DNA from: Mycobacterium neglectum
GTDB lineage: Bacteria > Actinomycetota > Actinomycetes > Mycobacteriales > Mycobacteriaceae
Length of the DNA: 64,000 nucleotides
Direction of reading: 5' to 3'
NCBI RefSeq assembly: GCF_002591975.1
Contig: NZ_NVQE01000028.1
Location: 1 to 64,000, forward strand
Shown here: one piece after another, positions 48,282-57,149 of the stretch
How the letters are laid out: each line of letters starts with the position of its first letter
How positions within the stretch are numbered: the stretch's first letter is position 1
Notes under the pieces: model-generated
What the model was told of the DNA's origin: nothing
What the model saw: the letters and a program-made list of their open reading frames with translations, nothing else
The model's database searches: none
Translations under genes and position numbers: made by a program

Positions 48282-48808
48282 ACACCTACGTGAAGGCGGC
48301 GGCAGCATTCGCCGCCATGGCCGTTGCGGCGACGATCGGTGGTTTGGGTTCTGCCGCAGCACAATCCGGCAACTACAGTCAGCTGCCCGTTGACCCGAAC
48401 CTCGTGACGGATTCGCAGGCGTTCAGCGCGGCCCCGTTCGAGATCGATCCGAACGGGCAGCGGGGCGTGCGGGCCGAGTACACCCACCGCGAAGGTGCCA
48501 CCCGGTCGATCACCACCACCATCCTGATACTCCCCAGCGCGCAGGAGGCGACGGGATCACTTGCCGGGGCCGCGGCCCAGGTGGGCAATCCGACATCGGT
48601 GCCTGCGCCGGTGGGCACCGGCGGGACGATGGTCTCGGGGACCTCGCTCGACGGGACGGAGTCAGTGACCGTGCTGTCCTTCACCGAAGGAAATGTGGCG
48701 ACGACGATCGAGTTCGAGGGTCCGCCAAACGATCCCGTGCCCCCGGACTTCGTCACCGAACTCGGGCAGAAGCAGAACACCGCGATCCTGGACTGGCAGG
48801 CGGTCTAG
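48275..48808 (+). CDS. Secreted protein of unknown function
   Basis: A 177-residue exported protein. The signal peptide ends near GGLGSAAAQ and there is no lipobox. The mature sequence is mostly beta-prone with AEYTHREGATRSITTTILILPS, a Gly/Pro/Thr-rich middle and FTEGNVATTIEFEGPPNDPVPPDFVTELGQKQ. ATG 48275 overlaps the upstream stop; ATG 48260 and GTG 48251 are possible. It resembles small secreted mycobacterial proteins in style, but I cannot assign a family. Co-transcribed with the cysteine-rich peptide. Confidence 0.8.
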   Translation: MLNTYVKAAAAFAAMAVAATIGGLGSAAAQSGNYSQLPVDPNLVTDSQAFSAAPFEIDPNGQRGVRAEYTHREGATRSITTTILILPSAQEATGSLAGAAAQVGNPTSVPAPVGTGGTMVSGTSLDGTESVTVLSFTEGNVATTIEFEGPPNDPVPPDFVTELGQKQNTAILDWQAV

Positions 48809-48818
48809 CTCGAGGGCA

Positions 48819-49340
48819 TCACCAGTTGTTGTAGCCGCCCTCGGGTCCGAGCATGCGTTCCAGGCGAGTGCGGTTGATCCGAGCCAGTTCGTTGCGCACG
48901 ACCTTGCGCTCGGTCTCGGCGTCGTTGTGAAGCCGGTCTGACATCGTCGCGAGCACGTCCTGTGCGGTGTATCCGTTGATGAACATGACGAAGCCGAAGC
49001 CGAAGTGCGCCAGGTAGCGTTCCGACGCCTGTCCCAGCTGGACCATGACCTCTGGCTGATCGCACCAAATGGCACACTGCTCGGCCGCTGATTTCTCGCT
49101 GCCGGGCCGACGTCCGATGTCGGGATAGGCCTGCAGGATGGTGTCGACCGATTCTTCTGATAGCCCGAACAGCAACTCGTCCGCGGCCCGGAAGAGTTCG
49201 TCGTGGCTGGCAAAGGGCCTGCCGCGGCAAAGATCGGCGGCCAGCGGCACGCTGTAGTAGCACTCGTATACGGCATGTACCGCGCGCCGCATGGGCATTG
49301 CGTTGAACGCCTCGAGGCCGATCCCCTGATGCATCAACAC
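48819..49340 (-). CDS. OHCU decarboxylase (UraD)-like protein with catalytic His replaced
   Basis: A 173-residue protein of the 2-oxo-4-hydroxy-4-carboxy-5-ureidoimidazoline decarboxylase family (uric acid breakdown). The start MHQGIGLEAFNAMPMRRAVHA, the SAAEQ segment with Glu87 and FINGYTAQDVLATMSDRLHND...E fit the family. The usual catalytic HP is YP here: Y72 in LQAYPDIGRRPG (codon TAT, one base from CAT). No uricase or HIU hydrolase gene is adjacent. It may be a repurposed or inactive homologue. GTG 49340, TTG 49337 or ATG 49334 may be the start. Confidence 0.78.
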   Translation of the reverse strand: MLMHQGIGLEAFNAMPMRRAVHAVYECYYSVPLAADLCRGRPFASHDELFRAADELLFGLSEESVDTILQAYPDIGRRPGSEKSAAEQCAIWCDQPEVMVQLGQASERYLAHFGFGFVMFINGYTAQDVLATMSDRLHNDAETERKVVRNELARINRTRLERMLGPEGGYNNW

Positions 49341-49411
49341 AGCGTCATCATCGGAGGCGCAGAGTACGCCCGCGTTACCGCGTGTTACGGCGGTGAAAAC
49401 TCAGTCGTCCC

Positions 49412-49900
49412 TCAGTGGCCTGCGGTCTTGAACCGCTCGACAGAGGCTTGCAGTTCCGCCTCGGCCTTTTCGCGCCCCACCCAGTCCGCGGCTCTGACGA
49501 ACTTGCCCGGCTCGAGGTCCTTGTAGTGCACGAAGAAGTGCTTGATCGCGTCCAGTTCGAACGCGGGCACGTCTTCGAGGTCCTGGATGTGGTCCCAGCG
49601 CCCGTCGCCCGCGGGTACGCACAGCAGCTTGTCGTCGCCGCCGGCTTCGTCGGTCATCTGGAACATCGCGACCGGCCGGGCCTCGACGATGCACCCGGGG
49701 AACACGGATTCGGGCAGCAGGATCAGCGCGTCCAGCGGGTCGCCGTCCTCGCCGAGGGTGTTCTCGAAGAAACCGTAGTCGGCCGGGTACGCCATCGACG
49801 TGTAGAGGTAGCGGTCGAGCTTGACCCGCCCGGAGTCGTGGTCCACCTCGTACTTGTTGCGCGAACCCTTCGGGATCTCGATGACTACGTCGAATTCCAC
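49412..49900 (-). CDS. ppa: Inorganic pyrophosphatase
   Basis: Family I soluble pyrophosphatase, 162 residues, GTG start. The signature DGDPLDALIL provides D52, D54 and D57. Other conserved parts are EIPKGSRNKYEVD (N-terminal) and FFVHYKDLEPGKFVR. It is homologous to Rv3628 and divergent from the next membrane protein gene. It drives biosynthetic reactions by removing PPi, including those of the acs and synthetase genes nearby. Confidence 0.96.
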   Translation of the reverse strand: MEFDVVIEIPKGSRNKYEVDHDSGRVKLDRYLYTSMAYPADYGFFENTLGEDGDPLDALILLPESVFPGCIVEARPVAMFQMTDEAGGDDKLLCVPAGDGRWDHIQDLEDVPAFELDAIKHFFVHYKDLEPGKFVRAADWVGREKAEAELQASVERFKTAGH

Positions 49901-49988
49901 TCCGGCGCCTTCCTGCCCTGTGCTGCGGTATTGCGGACGGCATCACCCTAATCTGCCTACGATTCTGGCCACCTACTCGGGAGGCACG

Positions 49989-50843
49989 ATGGGCAGAATC
50001 TCAAGCGGCTGGGCTCTGACGAAACAGAGCTGGGCGGTATTGAAGAACGACCGGTCGCTGGTGATCTTCCCGATCCTGTCGGCCGTGTTCGCCGCGATTG
50101 CGCTTGTCGTGATCTGGGTGCCGACGGTGATCACCGCGGGCCTCCTCCAGAACGGGACCGTCGACGAGAACAACCCGATCATCGCCGTCGGCGCCGTCGT
50201 GACCATCTACACGTCCACGTTCACCGTCATTTTCTTCAACGTAGCGCTGGCCGCATGTGCGGCACGCTCGTTGCGTGGCGAGGACACCAGAGTCGGCGAG
50301 GGTATCTCGGCCGCGATGGGCCGTATCGGGCCGATCTTGGGCTGGACCCTCGTCGCAGGCACCGTCGGGCTGATCCTGCAGATCCTCGAGAACCGCTTTC
50401 CGATCGCGGGCAGGATCGCGGTGTGGATCGCCGGTGCCGCATGGGCGATCGCGACGTTCTTCGTGATCCCCGTGATCGCGCTGGAGGGCACCGGACCGTT
50501 CCGGTCGCTGAAGCGGTCGGTGCAGGTCGTCAAGGCCAAATGGGGTGAAGGTGCGACTGGTCAGGTCGCGATTTCGGCGGTGACGGGGCTGATCGTCTTC
50601 GTGCTCGTCCTCGCCGGCTTCGGCGCCGGGTTCGCCCTGTTCTCTGCTGGCCTGGCGCCGCTTGGCATCGCGGTCGGTGCTGTCGCGGCGGCCGCGGTGA
50701 TCGTCGTCGCCATCGTCTCCAGCGCGCTGAACTCGATTTTCCGCGTTGCGGTGTACCAGTACGCGGCCACCGGCCAGGCACCTGCCGCGTTCGACGCGCA
50801 GCTCGTGCAGACGGCGTTCGGCGCCGGCACTCGGCGGGCGTAA
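49989..50843 (+). CDS. DUF6159-type membrane protein
   Basis: A 284-residue membrane protein with about six membrane segments. It begins GRISSGWALTKQSWAVLKNDRSL, an amphipathic entry typical of this group of unknown function. A positively charged loop FRSLKRSVQVVKAKWGEG lies before the last two helices. ATG 49989 has GGGAGG upstream. It precedes dacB by 55 bases, so co-transcription is possible. Function unknown. Confidence 0.8.
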   Translation: MGRISSGWALTKQSWAVLKNDRSLVIFPILSAVFAAIALVVIWVPTVITAGLLQNGTVDENNPIIAVGAVVTIYTSTFTVIFFNVALAACAARSLRGEDTRVGEGISAAMGRIGPILGWTLVAGTVGLILQILENRFPIAGRIAVWIAGAAWAIATFFVIPVIALEGTGPFRSLKRSVQVVKAKWGEGATGQVAISAVTGLIVFVLVLAGFGAGFALFSAGLAPLGIAVGAVAAAAVIVVAIVSSALNSIFRVAVYQYAATGQAPAAFDAQLVQTAFGAGTRRA

Positions 50844-50898
50844 CCGACGGCAACGGATACCCTGCTTAGAGCGGCGATCGTTCGAGACCAGGAGAGCT

Positions 50899-52278
50899 AT
50901 GCGGCCCACGACGTGGGGGCGATCCACCCATGCGTTGATCGCGGTGGCGGTGCTGGCGTTGGTCGCCGCCGTCGTCGCGGCGTCGGCGCTGCTGACCGGC
51001 GGAGGTGCCCCCGATGCGGCGGCGGTCAAGCCCGCACCGGCGGCAGCGTCGGCGAGCCCGGGCATCGTGCCCGTCGACGAATCCGCCCCCAAGCCCACCC
51101 CCGACCGACTGGCGCTGGTGCTCGCGCCCGCGCTCGCCGACCCCAACCTCGGCAAGTTCACCGGCCGCATCACCGATGCCATCACCGGGGCCGAACTGTG
51201 GGCCCGAGGTGCCGATGTGCCGATGCAACCGGCGTCGACCAACAAGACGCTCACGGCCGCGGCGGCGCTGCTGGCCCTCGAACGTGACGACCGGCTCACC
51301 ACCCGGGTCTTCCGCATCAACAAGCCCGGAGCGGTGGTGCTGAAGGGCGGCGGAGATCAGACGCTGTCGGCGGCCGCGCCCGACGAGCAGACCTGGTACC
51401 GCGATGCTGCGCGGATCAGCGATCTGGCCGAGCAGGTCGAGGCCGCGGGTATCAATGCCACCGAAGTGCAGGTCGACGTGAGCACCTATAGCGGCCCCAC
51501 GATGGCACCGGGCTGGGATCCGGCCGATATCGACGGCGGCGACATCGCGCCGATGGAGTCGGTGATGCTCGACGGCGGCCGCACGCAGCCGGTCAGCGTC
51601 GACTCCTGGCGTTCCAAGACCCCCGCGCTGGACGCCGGCCGCGCCTTGGCCGTTGCGCTGGGCGTGCATCCCGCAAAGGTGACGGTGGCGCCGGGGGCGG
51701 CGCGCGGTGGCCAGGAGATCGCGTCAGTGCAGTCACCGCCGCTCATCGACCGGCTGCGCGACATGATGAACGCGTCCGACAACGTGATGGCCGAGTCGAT
51801 CGGTCGTGAGGTCGCTGCCGAAGTCGGCCTCCCGCAGAGTTTCGCCGGCGCGGTGCAGGCGGTGCTCGGCGAACTGGACGGCGCCAAGATCGACACCACC
51901 AACGCCAGGCTGTTCGACTCCAGCGGGCTGTCTGTCGATGACCGGCTCACCGCGGAGACCCTCGACGAAGTCGTCAACGCCGCCGCGGGCAGCGCCCAAC
52001 CCAAGCTGCGTCCGCTGGTCGAGATGCTGCCGATCGCGGGCGGCAGTGGGACCCTGTCCAACCGCTACCTCGACACCGACGCCGGTCGGTCGGCCGCCGG
52101 GTTCCTGCGGGCCAAGACGGGGTCGCTGACCGGTACCAACTCACTGGCCGGCATCATCACCGACGCGAGCGGCCGGGTGCTCACGTTCGCCTTCATCTCC
52201 AACGAGGCCGGGCCGACGGGCCGCATCGCGCTCGACACCTTCGCCGCCGCGCTACGGTCGTGTGGATGCAGCACATGA
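50899..52278 (+). CDS. dacB: D-alanyl-D-alanine carboxypeptidase/endopeptidase DacB (PBP4 type)
   Basis: Class C penicillin-binding protein of 459 residues, homologous to Rv3627c. One N-terminal membrane anchor (about 9-32) and a Pro/Ala-rich linker precede the S13 peptidase. SxxK is S113-TNK116, SxN is in NASDNVMAE, and KTG is in AKTGSLTG. ATG 50899 has AGGAGAG upstream. The stop overlaps the metalloprotease ATG (ATGA). It trims peptidoglycan stem peptides outside the membrane. Confidence 0.94.
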   Translation: MRPTTWGRSTHALIAVAVLALVAAVVAASALLTGGGAPDAAAVKPAPAAASASPGIVPVDESAPKPTPDRLALVLAPALADPNLGKFTGRITDAITGAELWARGADVPMQPASTNKTLTAAAALLALERDDRLTTRVFRINKPGAVVLKGGGDQTLSAAAPDEQTWYRDAARISDLAEQVEAAGINATEVQVDVSTYSGPTMAPGWDPADIDGGDIAPMESVMLDGGRTQPVSVDSWRSKTPALDAGRALAVALGVHPAKVTVAPGAARGGQEIASVQSPPLIDRLRDMMNASDNVMAESIGREVAAEVGLPQSFAGAVQAVLGELDGAKIDTTNARLFDSSGLSVDDRLTAETLDEVVNAAAGSAQPKLRPLVEMLPIAGGSGTLSNRYLDTDAGRSAAGFLRAKTGSLTGTNSLAGIITDASGRVLTFAFISNEAGPTGRIALDTFAAALRSCGCST

Positions 52279-53348
52279 GCACCTCGACTCAGCAGTCCGT
52301 CAAGGCATCGCCCAGCGTCGGACGCACTGTCGACTGGGACTTCGCCGCCCAGGTCGGGAAGAAACTGGCGCGGCCGGGTCCGGCCGCCTCCGACTACACC
52401 CACCGTCAGGTCATCGACCAATTGGCCGAGTCGTCACGCACCGCCGAGGTGCCGGTGCGTGAAGTCACCGGTCTCAATGAGGGCGGCGCGATTCCCGAAG
52501 CCCGCATCGTGGACCGCCCGCAGTGGATCCACGCCGCAACCCAGTCGATGCGCGTAATGACCGGCGGCGCAGAGAAACCGAACAGTTTCATCAGCGGACG
52601 CATCACCGGTGCGCAGACCGGCGCCGTGCTTGCGTTCGTGTCGCAGGGCATCCTCGGCCAGTACGACCCGTTCGGCCGCGACGGCGGCGAGTTGCTCCTG
52701 GTCTATCCCAACGTGATCGGCGTGGAGCGCCAATTGCGGGTCGACCCAGGCGATTTCCGGCTCTGGGTATGTCTGCACGAGGTCACCCACCGAGTCCAGT
52801 TTCGCGCCAACCCATGGCTGGCAGACCACATGTCGCAGTCTCTCGGGGTGCTCACCCAGGAAGCCGGCGACGACGTTACCCAGGTGGTGGGGCGCCTCGC
52901 GGAGTTTCTCCGGAGCCGTCGCGATTACGTCGTCGACGCTGATTCGGAACCGAATTCGTCGGGAATGATCGGCCTGATGCGCGCGGTTCAGGCCGAACCG
53001 CAACGGCAGGCGCTGGACCGACTGCTGGTGCTGGGCACCCTTCTCGAGGGTCATGCAGACCATGTGATGGATGCCGTCGGACCCAAGGTGGTGCCGTCGG
53101 TGGCGACGATCCGCAGGCGCTTCGACGAACGGCGCCAACGTAAGCAGCCGCCGCTGCAGCGGGTCGTGCGGGCGCTACTCGGGTTCGACGCCAAACTCAG
53201 CCAGTACACCCGCGGTAAGGCATTCGTCGACCACGTGGTGTCCCGGGTCGGGATGACGCGGTTCAACACCGTGTGGTCGAGCCCGGAAACCCTCCCGCTG
53301 CCAACGGAAATCGACAAGCCACAACGGTGGATCGACAGAGTGCTCTAG
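52275..53348 (+). CDS. Zinc-dependent metalloprotease-like DUF2342 protein (Rv3626c-like)
   Basis: A 357-residue protein with the zinc motif HEVTH in CLHEVTHRVQF and a later GHADHVMD that may give the third ligand. The family is sometimes labelled F420-biosynthesis-associated in databases because of phylogenetic co-occurrence. The start is ATG 52275, overlapping dacB by four bases. The stop overlaps tilS by 22 bases, giving a dense operon dacB-DUF2342-tilS-hpt. Protease activity is unproven as far as I know. Confidence 0.88.
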   Translation: MSTSTQQSVKASPSVGRTVDWDFAAQVGKKLARPGPAASDYTHRQVIDQLAESSRTAEVPVREVTGLNEGGAIPEARIVDRPQWIHAATQSMRVMTGGAEKPNSFISGRITGAQTGAVLAFVSQGILGQYDPFGRDGGELLLVYPNVIGVERQLRVDPGDFRLWVCLHEVTHRVQFRANPWLADHMSQSLGVLTQEAGDDVTQVVGRLAEFLRSRRDYVVDADSEPNSSGMIGLMRAVQAEPQRQALDRLLVLGTLLEGHADHVMDAVGPKVVPSVATIRRRFDERRQRKQPPLQRVVRALLGFDAKLSQYTRGKAFVDHVVSRVGMTRFNTVWSSPETLPLPTEIDKPQRWIDRVL

Positions 53349-54289
53349 CCGCACTGCAGGCGGCGGTGACGGCGTTCTCCCGCGAGCACGCGAGCGCAAG
53401 CCCGCGCTGGTGTGTGGCGCTGTCCGGGGGTGCCGATTCGTTGGCGCTGACGGCGGCCGCGGTAACGGTGAAGCCGACGACAGCGCTGATCGTCGATCAT
53501 CGAATGCAGGTCGATTCCGGCGCGGTCGCGGCAACTGCGCGCGAGCAGGCGCTGGCACTGGGATGTGTTGAGGCTCAAGTTCTTTGCGTCGATGTAGGCT
53601 CCGCTGGTGGTCCCGAGGCCGCCGCGCGCACCGCGCGCTACCGCGCACTGGACAGCGCGCGAGGCGATGCGCCGGTGCTGCTCGCGCACACGCTCGATGA
53701 TCAGGCGGAGACCGTACTGCTCGGCCTTGGCCGCGGCTCGGGTGCCCGCTCCATCGCCGGTATGCGCCCACTCGACCCACCTTGGGGCCGCCCGCTGCTC
53801 GGGATTCGACGTGCGGTGACGCAGGCGGCGTGCGCCGAGCTGAACCTGACGCCGTGGCAGGACCCGCACAACGTCGATCGCCGGTATACCCGTCCCCGGC
53901 TGCGCGCCGAGGTGCTGCCGCTGCTCGAAGACGTGCTCGGCGGCGGTGTCGCCGAGGCGCTGGCCCGCACCGCCGCCGCGCTGCGCGAGGACACTGAGAT
54001 GCTCGACGGATTGGCAGAGCGCGAGCTCGCCGAGATGCCGACCGCAGGCGGCCTCGACACCGCTCGTCTGGTCAACCTGCCGGACGCCGTTCGGCGCAGG
54101 GTGATTCGAGGCTGGCTGCTGGCCGGCGGTGCCAGTTCGCTGACCGACAAGCAGATTCGCGGTGTCGACACTCTGGTGACGGCGTGGCGCGGACAGGGCG
54201 GCGTCGCGGTGGGATCACCGCTGCGCAGCCGACGGCTGATCGCGGGCCGACGTGACGGGATGCTGACCCTGCACACCGAGCCCGTGTGA
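53327..54289 (+). CDS. tilS: tRNA(Ile)-lysidine synthase TilS
   Basis: PP-loop ATPase that converts the wobble C of the tRNA-Ile CAU anticodon into lysidine, 320 residues. The PP-loop is ALSGGADSLALTA. LLAHTLDDQAETVLLGLGRGSG and HNVDRRYTRPRLRAEVLPLLE are TilS signatures. GTG 53327 gives MDRQSALAAL as in M. tuberculosis; the ORF to 53273 is rejected. hpt follows 13 bases later, as in most actinobacteria. Confidence 0.95.
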   Translation: MDRQSALAALQAAVTAFSREHASASPRWCVALSGGADSLALTAAAVTVKPTTALIVDHRMQVDSGAVAATAREQALALGCVEAQVLCVDVGSAGGPEAAARTARYRALDSARGDAPVLLAHTLDDQAETVLLGLGRGSGARSIAGMRPLDPPWGRPLLGIRRAVTQAACAELNLTPWQDPHNVDRRYTRPRLRAEVLPLLEDVLGGGVAEALARTAAALREDTEMLDGLAERELAEMPTAGGLDTARLVNLPDAVRRRVIRGWLLAGGASSLTDKQIRGVDTLVTAWRGQGGVAVGSPLRSRRLIAGRRDGMLTLHTEPV

Positions 54290-54302
54290 AACATGGCACG
54301 CT

Positions 54303-54896
54303 GTGCACGTGGCCGTGGAAACCACCGAGATGTATCCGGGTGACATCAAGTCGGTGCTGATCTCGTCGGACGAAATTCAGGCGAAGGTCGCGCAGCTCGG
54401 CGCGCAGCTCGGCGCGGAGTACCGCGACGCCCTCGCCGAGAACGGCCAGGATCTTCTGCTCATCACGGTGCTCAAAGGTGCGGTGTTCTTCGTCACCGAC
54501 CTCGCCAGGGCGATCCCGCTGCCGACCCAGCTGGAGTTCATGGCCGTCAGTTCCTACGGAACATCGACGTCCTCGTCGGGCGTGGTACGCATCCTCAAGG
54601 ATCTCGACCGCGACATCAACGACCGCGACGTGCTGATCGTCGAGGACATCGTCGACTCTGGGCTCACGTTGTCCTGGCTGCTGCGCAACCTCGCGACGCG
54701 GCACCCGCGTTCGTTGCGGGTGTGCACGTTGATGCGCAAACCCGACGCCGCCGTCCGCGCCGATGTCGACATCGCCTACGTCGGCTTCGACATCCCCAAC
54801 GAGTTCGTCGTCGGCTACGGCCTCGACTATGCCGAGCGCTACCGCGACCTGCCCTACATCGGCACGCTGGACCCCAAGGTGTACGAGCAGCTGTAG
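54303..54896 (+). CDS. hpt: Hypoxanthine-guanine phosphoribosyltransferase
   Basis: Purine salvage enzyme of 197 residues. The PRPP loop is VLIVEDIVDSGLTLSW. LLITVLKGAVFFVTDLAR and FMAVSSYGTSTSSSGVVRILKD (the flexible loop) are conserved, and VGYGLDYAERYRDLPYIG is the C-terminal hood. GTG 54303 gives MHVAVE; GTG 54309 is possible. It follows tilS, and ftsH with the fol cluster lies downstream after an insertion of other genes relative to M. tuberculosis. Confidence 0.95.
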   Translation: MHVAVETTEMYPGDIKSVLISSDEIQAKVAQLGAQLGAEYRDALAENGQDLLLITVLKGAVFFVTDLARAIPLPTQLEFMAVSSYGTSTSSSGVVRILKDLDRDINDRDVLIVEDIVDSGLTLSWLLRNLATRHPRSLRVCTLMRKPDAAVRADVDIAYVGFDIPNEFVVGYGLDYAERYRDLPYIGTLDPKVYEQL

Positions 54897-54914
54897 TCGG
54901 CGCAAGATGTGGGC

Positions 54915-57134
54915 ATGACCGAAACAGCCCTTCGGATCTGCCCTTTGTGCGAGGCCACGTGTGGCCTGACCCTGACGATCGACGACGGCCGGCTCACCGG
55001 CGCTCGCGGCGACCGCGACGACGTGTTCAGCCACGGTTTCATCTGTCCCAAGGGGGCGAGCTTCGCCGAGCTCGATAACGACCCCGACCGGTTGGAGCGG
55101 CCACTCCTGCGACGGGACGGCGTCCTGACCGAGGCCACGTGGGACGAGGCGTTCGCTGCCGTCGCCGACGGTCTCGGTGCGGTCGTGCGCGAACACGGCG
55201 GAACGTCCGTCGGGGTGTACCTCGGCAACCCCAACGCGCATACGGTCGCGGGTGCGCTGTATCCGCCGGTGATCATCCGTGCGCTCGGCACCCGCCAGGT
55301 GTTCAGTGCGAGCACGCTGGATCAGATGCCCAAGCACGTTGCGCTCGGTCTGATGTTCGGGAGCCCGGTCGCGTTCACCGTGCCCGACCTCGACCGCACC
55401 GACTACCTCGTCGTCATCGGCGCGAATCCCCTTGTGTCCAACGGCAGTCTGGCCACCGCCGCCGACTTTCCAGGCAAGCTGCGTGCCTTGCGCAAGCGTG
55501 GCGGCAAGCTCGTCGTCATCGATCCCGCCCGCACCCGGACCGCCGAACTCGCCGACCGACACATCGCCCCGCGTCCCGGCACCGACCCCGCACTGCTGCT
55601 CGCCATCGTGCATGTGCTTTTCGACGAGGGCCTGATCGACCTCGGGACGGTGGCCGACCATGTCAACGGCATCGACGACGTTCGCGCCGTCGCAGCGGAT
55701 TTCGGGCCTGCCGTCGTCGCCGCGTACTGCGGAGTCGCCGCCGACGACATCCGGGTGCTGGCCCGCGAACTCGCCACCGCTCCGAGTGCCGCCGTCTACG
55801 GCCGGATCGGCACGTCCACCGTCGAGTTCGGAACACTGGGCAGTTGGCTCGTCGACGTCGTCAACGTCCTGACGGGAAACCTCGACCGCCCTGGCGGGGC
55901 GATGTTCCCGCTCGGTCCGACGGCGCCCGCCCCGCGCCCGCCAAAGGCCGGTCGCGGCTTTTCGATCGGGCGCTGGCACAGCCGGGTGTCGGGTCATCCC
56001 GAAGCGCTGTCCGAGTTGCCTGCGGCCGCGCTCGCCGAAGAGATCGACACCCCAGGTGACGGCCAGATCAGGGCGATGATCACGATCGCCGGAAATCCGG
56101 TGCTGTCCGCTCCGGACGGCGACCGCCTCGACCGTGCGCTCGACGGCGTGGGATTCATGGTGAGCATCGACCCCTACCTCAACGAGACAACGCGCCACGC
56201 TGACGTCATCCTGCCGCCACCGCCGCCCTCCCAGAGCGCCCACTTCGACTTCGCGCTCAACAACCTCGCGGTGCGCAACAACGCCAGGTATTCGCCGCCG
56301 GTGTTGCCTGCCGACGGCCGACCCGACGAGGCGGAGATCCTGTCGCGGATCGCGCTCGTGCTGTTCGGTGCCGGCGCCGATGCCGACCCCGCCGCCGTCG
56401 ACGAACAGGTCATCGCGACGACATTGACCAAGGAGACCGCCGATCCGACATCACCGGTGGCCGGCCGTCCCGTCGCCGAACTGACCGCGATGCTCGCGCC
56501 CGGTCCGGGATACGAGCGCCGCCTCGACATGATGCTGCGGCTCGGCGCCTACGGTGACGCGTTCGGTGCCAAACCGGATGGTCTGACGCTGCAGCGACTC
56601 ATCCGCGCCCCGCACGGTGTCGACCTGGGTCCGCTGCGGCCGCGCCTGTCCGAGGTGCTCCGGACGCCAACGGAGAGAATCGAACTCGCGCCGCCGTCGC
56701 TCATCAAGGAAGTGGCGAGGCTTCGGGAGGCACTCGAGAAGCGCGCCGATCGTTTCGTGCTGATCGGGCGACGGCATCTGCGTTCAAACAACAGCTGGAT
56801 GCACAACGTGCCCGCTCTTGCCGGCGGCTCCAACCGGTGCACGTTGCGGATCCATCCCGACGATGCCGCCGAACTCGGCCTGACCGACACCGCGGTCGTG
56901 AAGGGTCCCGGTGGTGAAGTGCTGGCTCCGATCGAGATCACCGACGGTATGCGGCGCGGCGTCGTGTCGTTGCCACACGGATGGGGTCATGACCGCTGCG
57001 GCACCGGCCAGCAGGTCGCGTCGCGCCATCCCGGGGTGAACGTCAATCAGCTCAACGCAGGCAATCAGCTCGACCCGCTGTCGGGTACCGCTGTGCTGAA
57101 TGGGATCCCGGTCGACATCGCTCCTGCGGGATAG
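54915..57134 (+). CDS. Molybdopterin-dependent oxidoreductase, DMSO-reductase superfamily
   Basis: A 739-residue molybdenum enzyme. The N-terminal 4Fe-4S motif is CPLCEATCGLT with the last Cys in FICPKG. The cofactor-binding domains follow: GRIGTSTVEFGTLGSWLVDVVNVLTGN and the C-terminal MoPterin-binding NRCTLRIHPDDAAELGL. No twin-arginine signal is present, so it is cytosolic. It resembles formate-dehydrogenase-like Rv0197 of M. tuberculosis as I remember. No separate electron-transfer subunit is adjacent, so the acceptor is unknown. ATG 54915; GTG 54909 is possible. A strong insertion candidate between hpt and lpqG. Confidence 0.9.
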   Translation: MTETALRICPLCEATCGLTLTIDDGRLTGARGDRDDVFSHGFICPKGASFAELDNDPDRLERPLLRRDGVLTEATWDEAFAAVADGLGAVVREHGGTSVGVYLGNPNAHTVAGALYPPVIIRALGTRQVFSASTLDQMPKHVALGLMFGSPVAFTVPDLDRTDYLVVIGANPLVSNGSLATAADFPGKLRALRKRGGKLVVIDPARTRTAELADRHIAPRPGTDPALLLAIVHVLFDEGLIDLGTVADHVNGIDDVRAVAADFGPAVVAAYCGVAADDIRVLARELATAPSAAVYGRIGTSTVEFGTLGSWLVDVVNVLTGNLDRPGGAMFPLGPTAPAPRPPKAGRGFSIGRWHSRVSGHPEALSELPAAALAEEIDTPGDGQIRAMITIAGNPVLSAPDGDRLDRALDGVGFMVSIDPYLNETTRHADVILPPPPPSQSAHFDFALNNLAVRNNARYSPPVLPADGRPDEAEILSRIALVLFGAGADADPAAVDEQVIATTLTKETADPTSPVAGRPVAELTAMLAPGPGYERRLDMMLRLGAYGDAFGAKPDGLTLQRLIRAPHGVDLGPLRPRLSEVLRTPTERIELAPPSLIKEVARLREALEKRADRFVLIGRRHLRSNNSWMHNVPALAGGSNRCTLRIHPDDAAELGLTDTAVVKGPGGEVLAPIEITDGMRRGVVSLPHGWGHDRCGTGQQVASRHPGVNVNQLNAGNQLDPLSGTAVLNGIPVDIAPAG

Positions 57135-57149
57135 GTGAGCCGCCGCGGA

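Noticed and set aside
54072..56243. 723-codon minus-strand frame antisense to tilS, hpt and the molybdopterin enzyme
   Set aside because: Low-complexity shadow; the plus-strand genes carry clear catalytic motifs.
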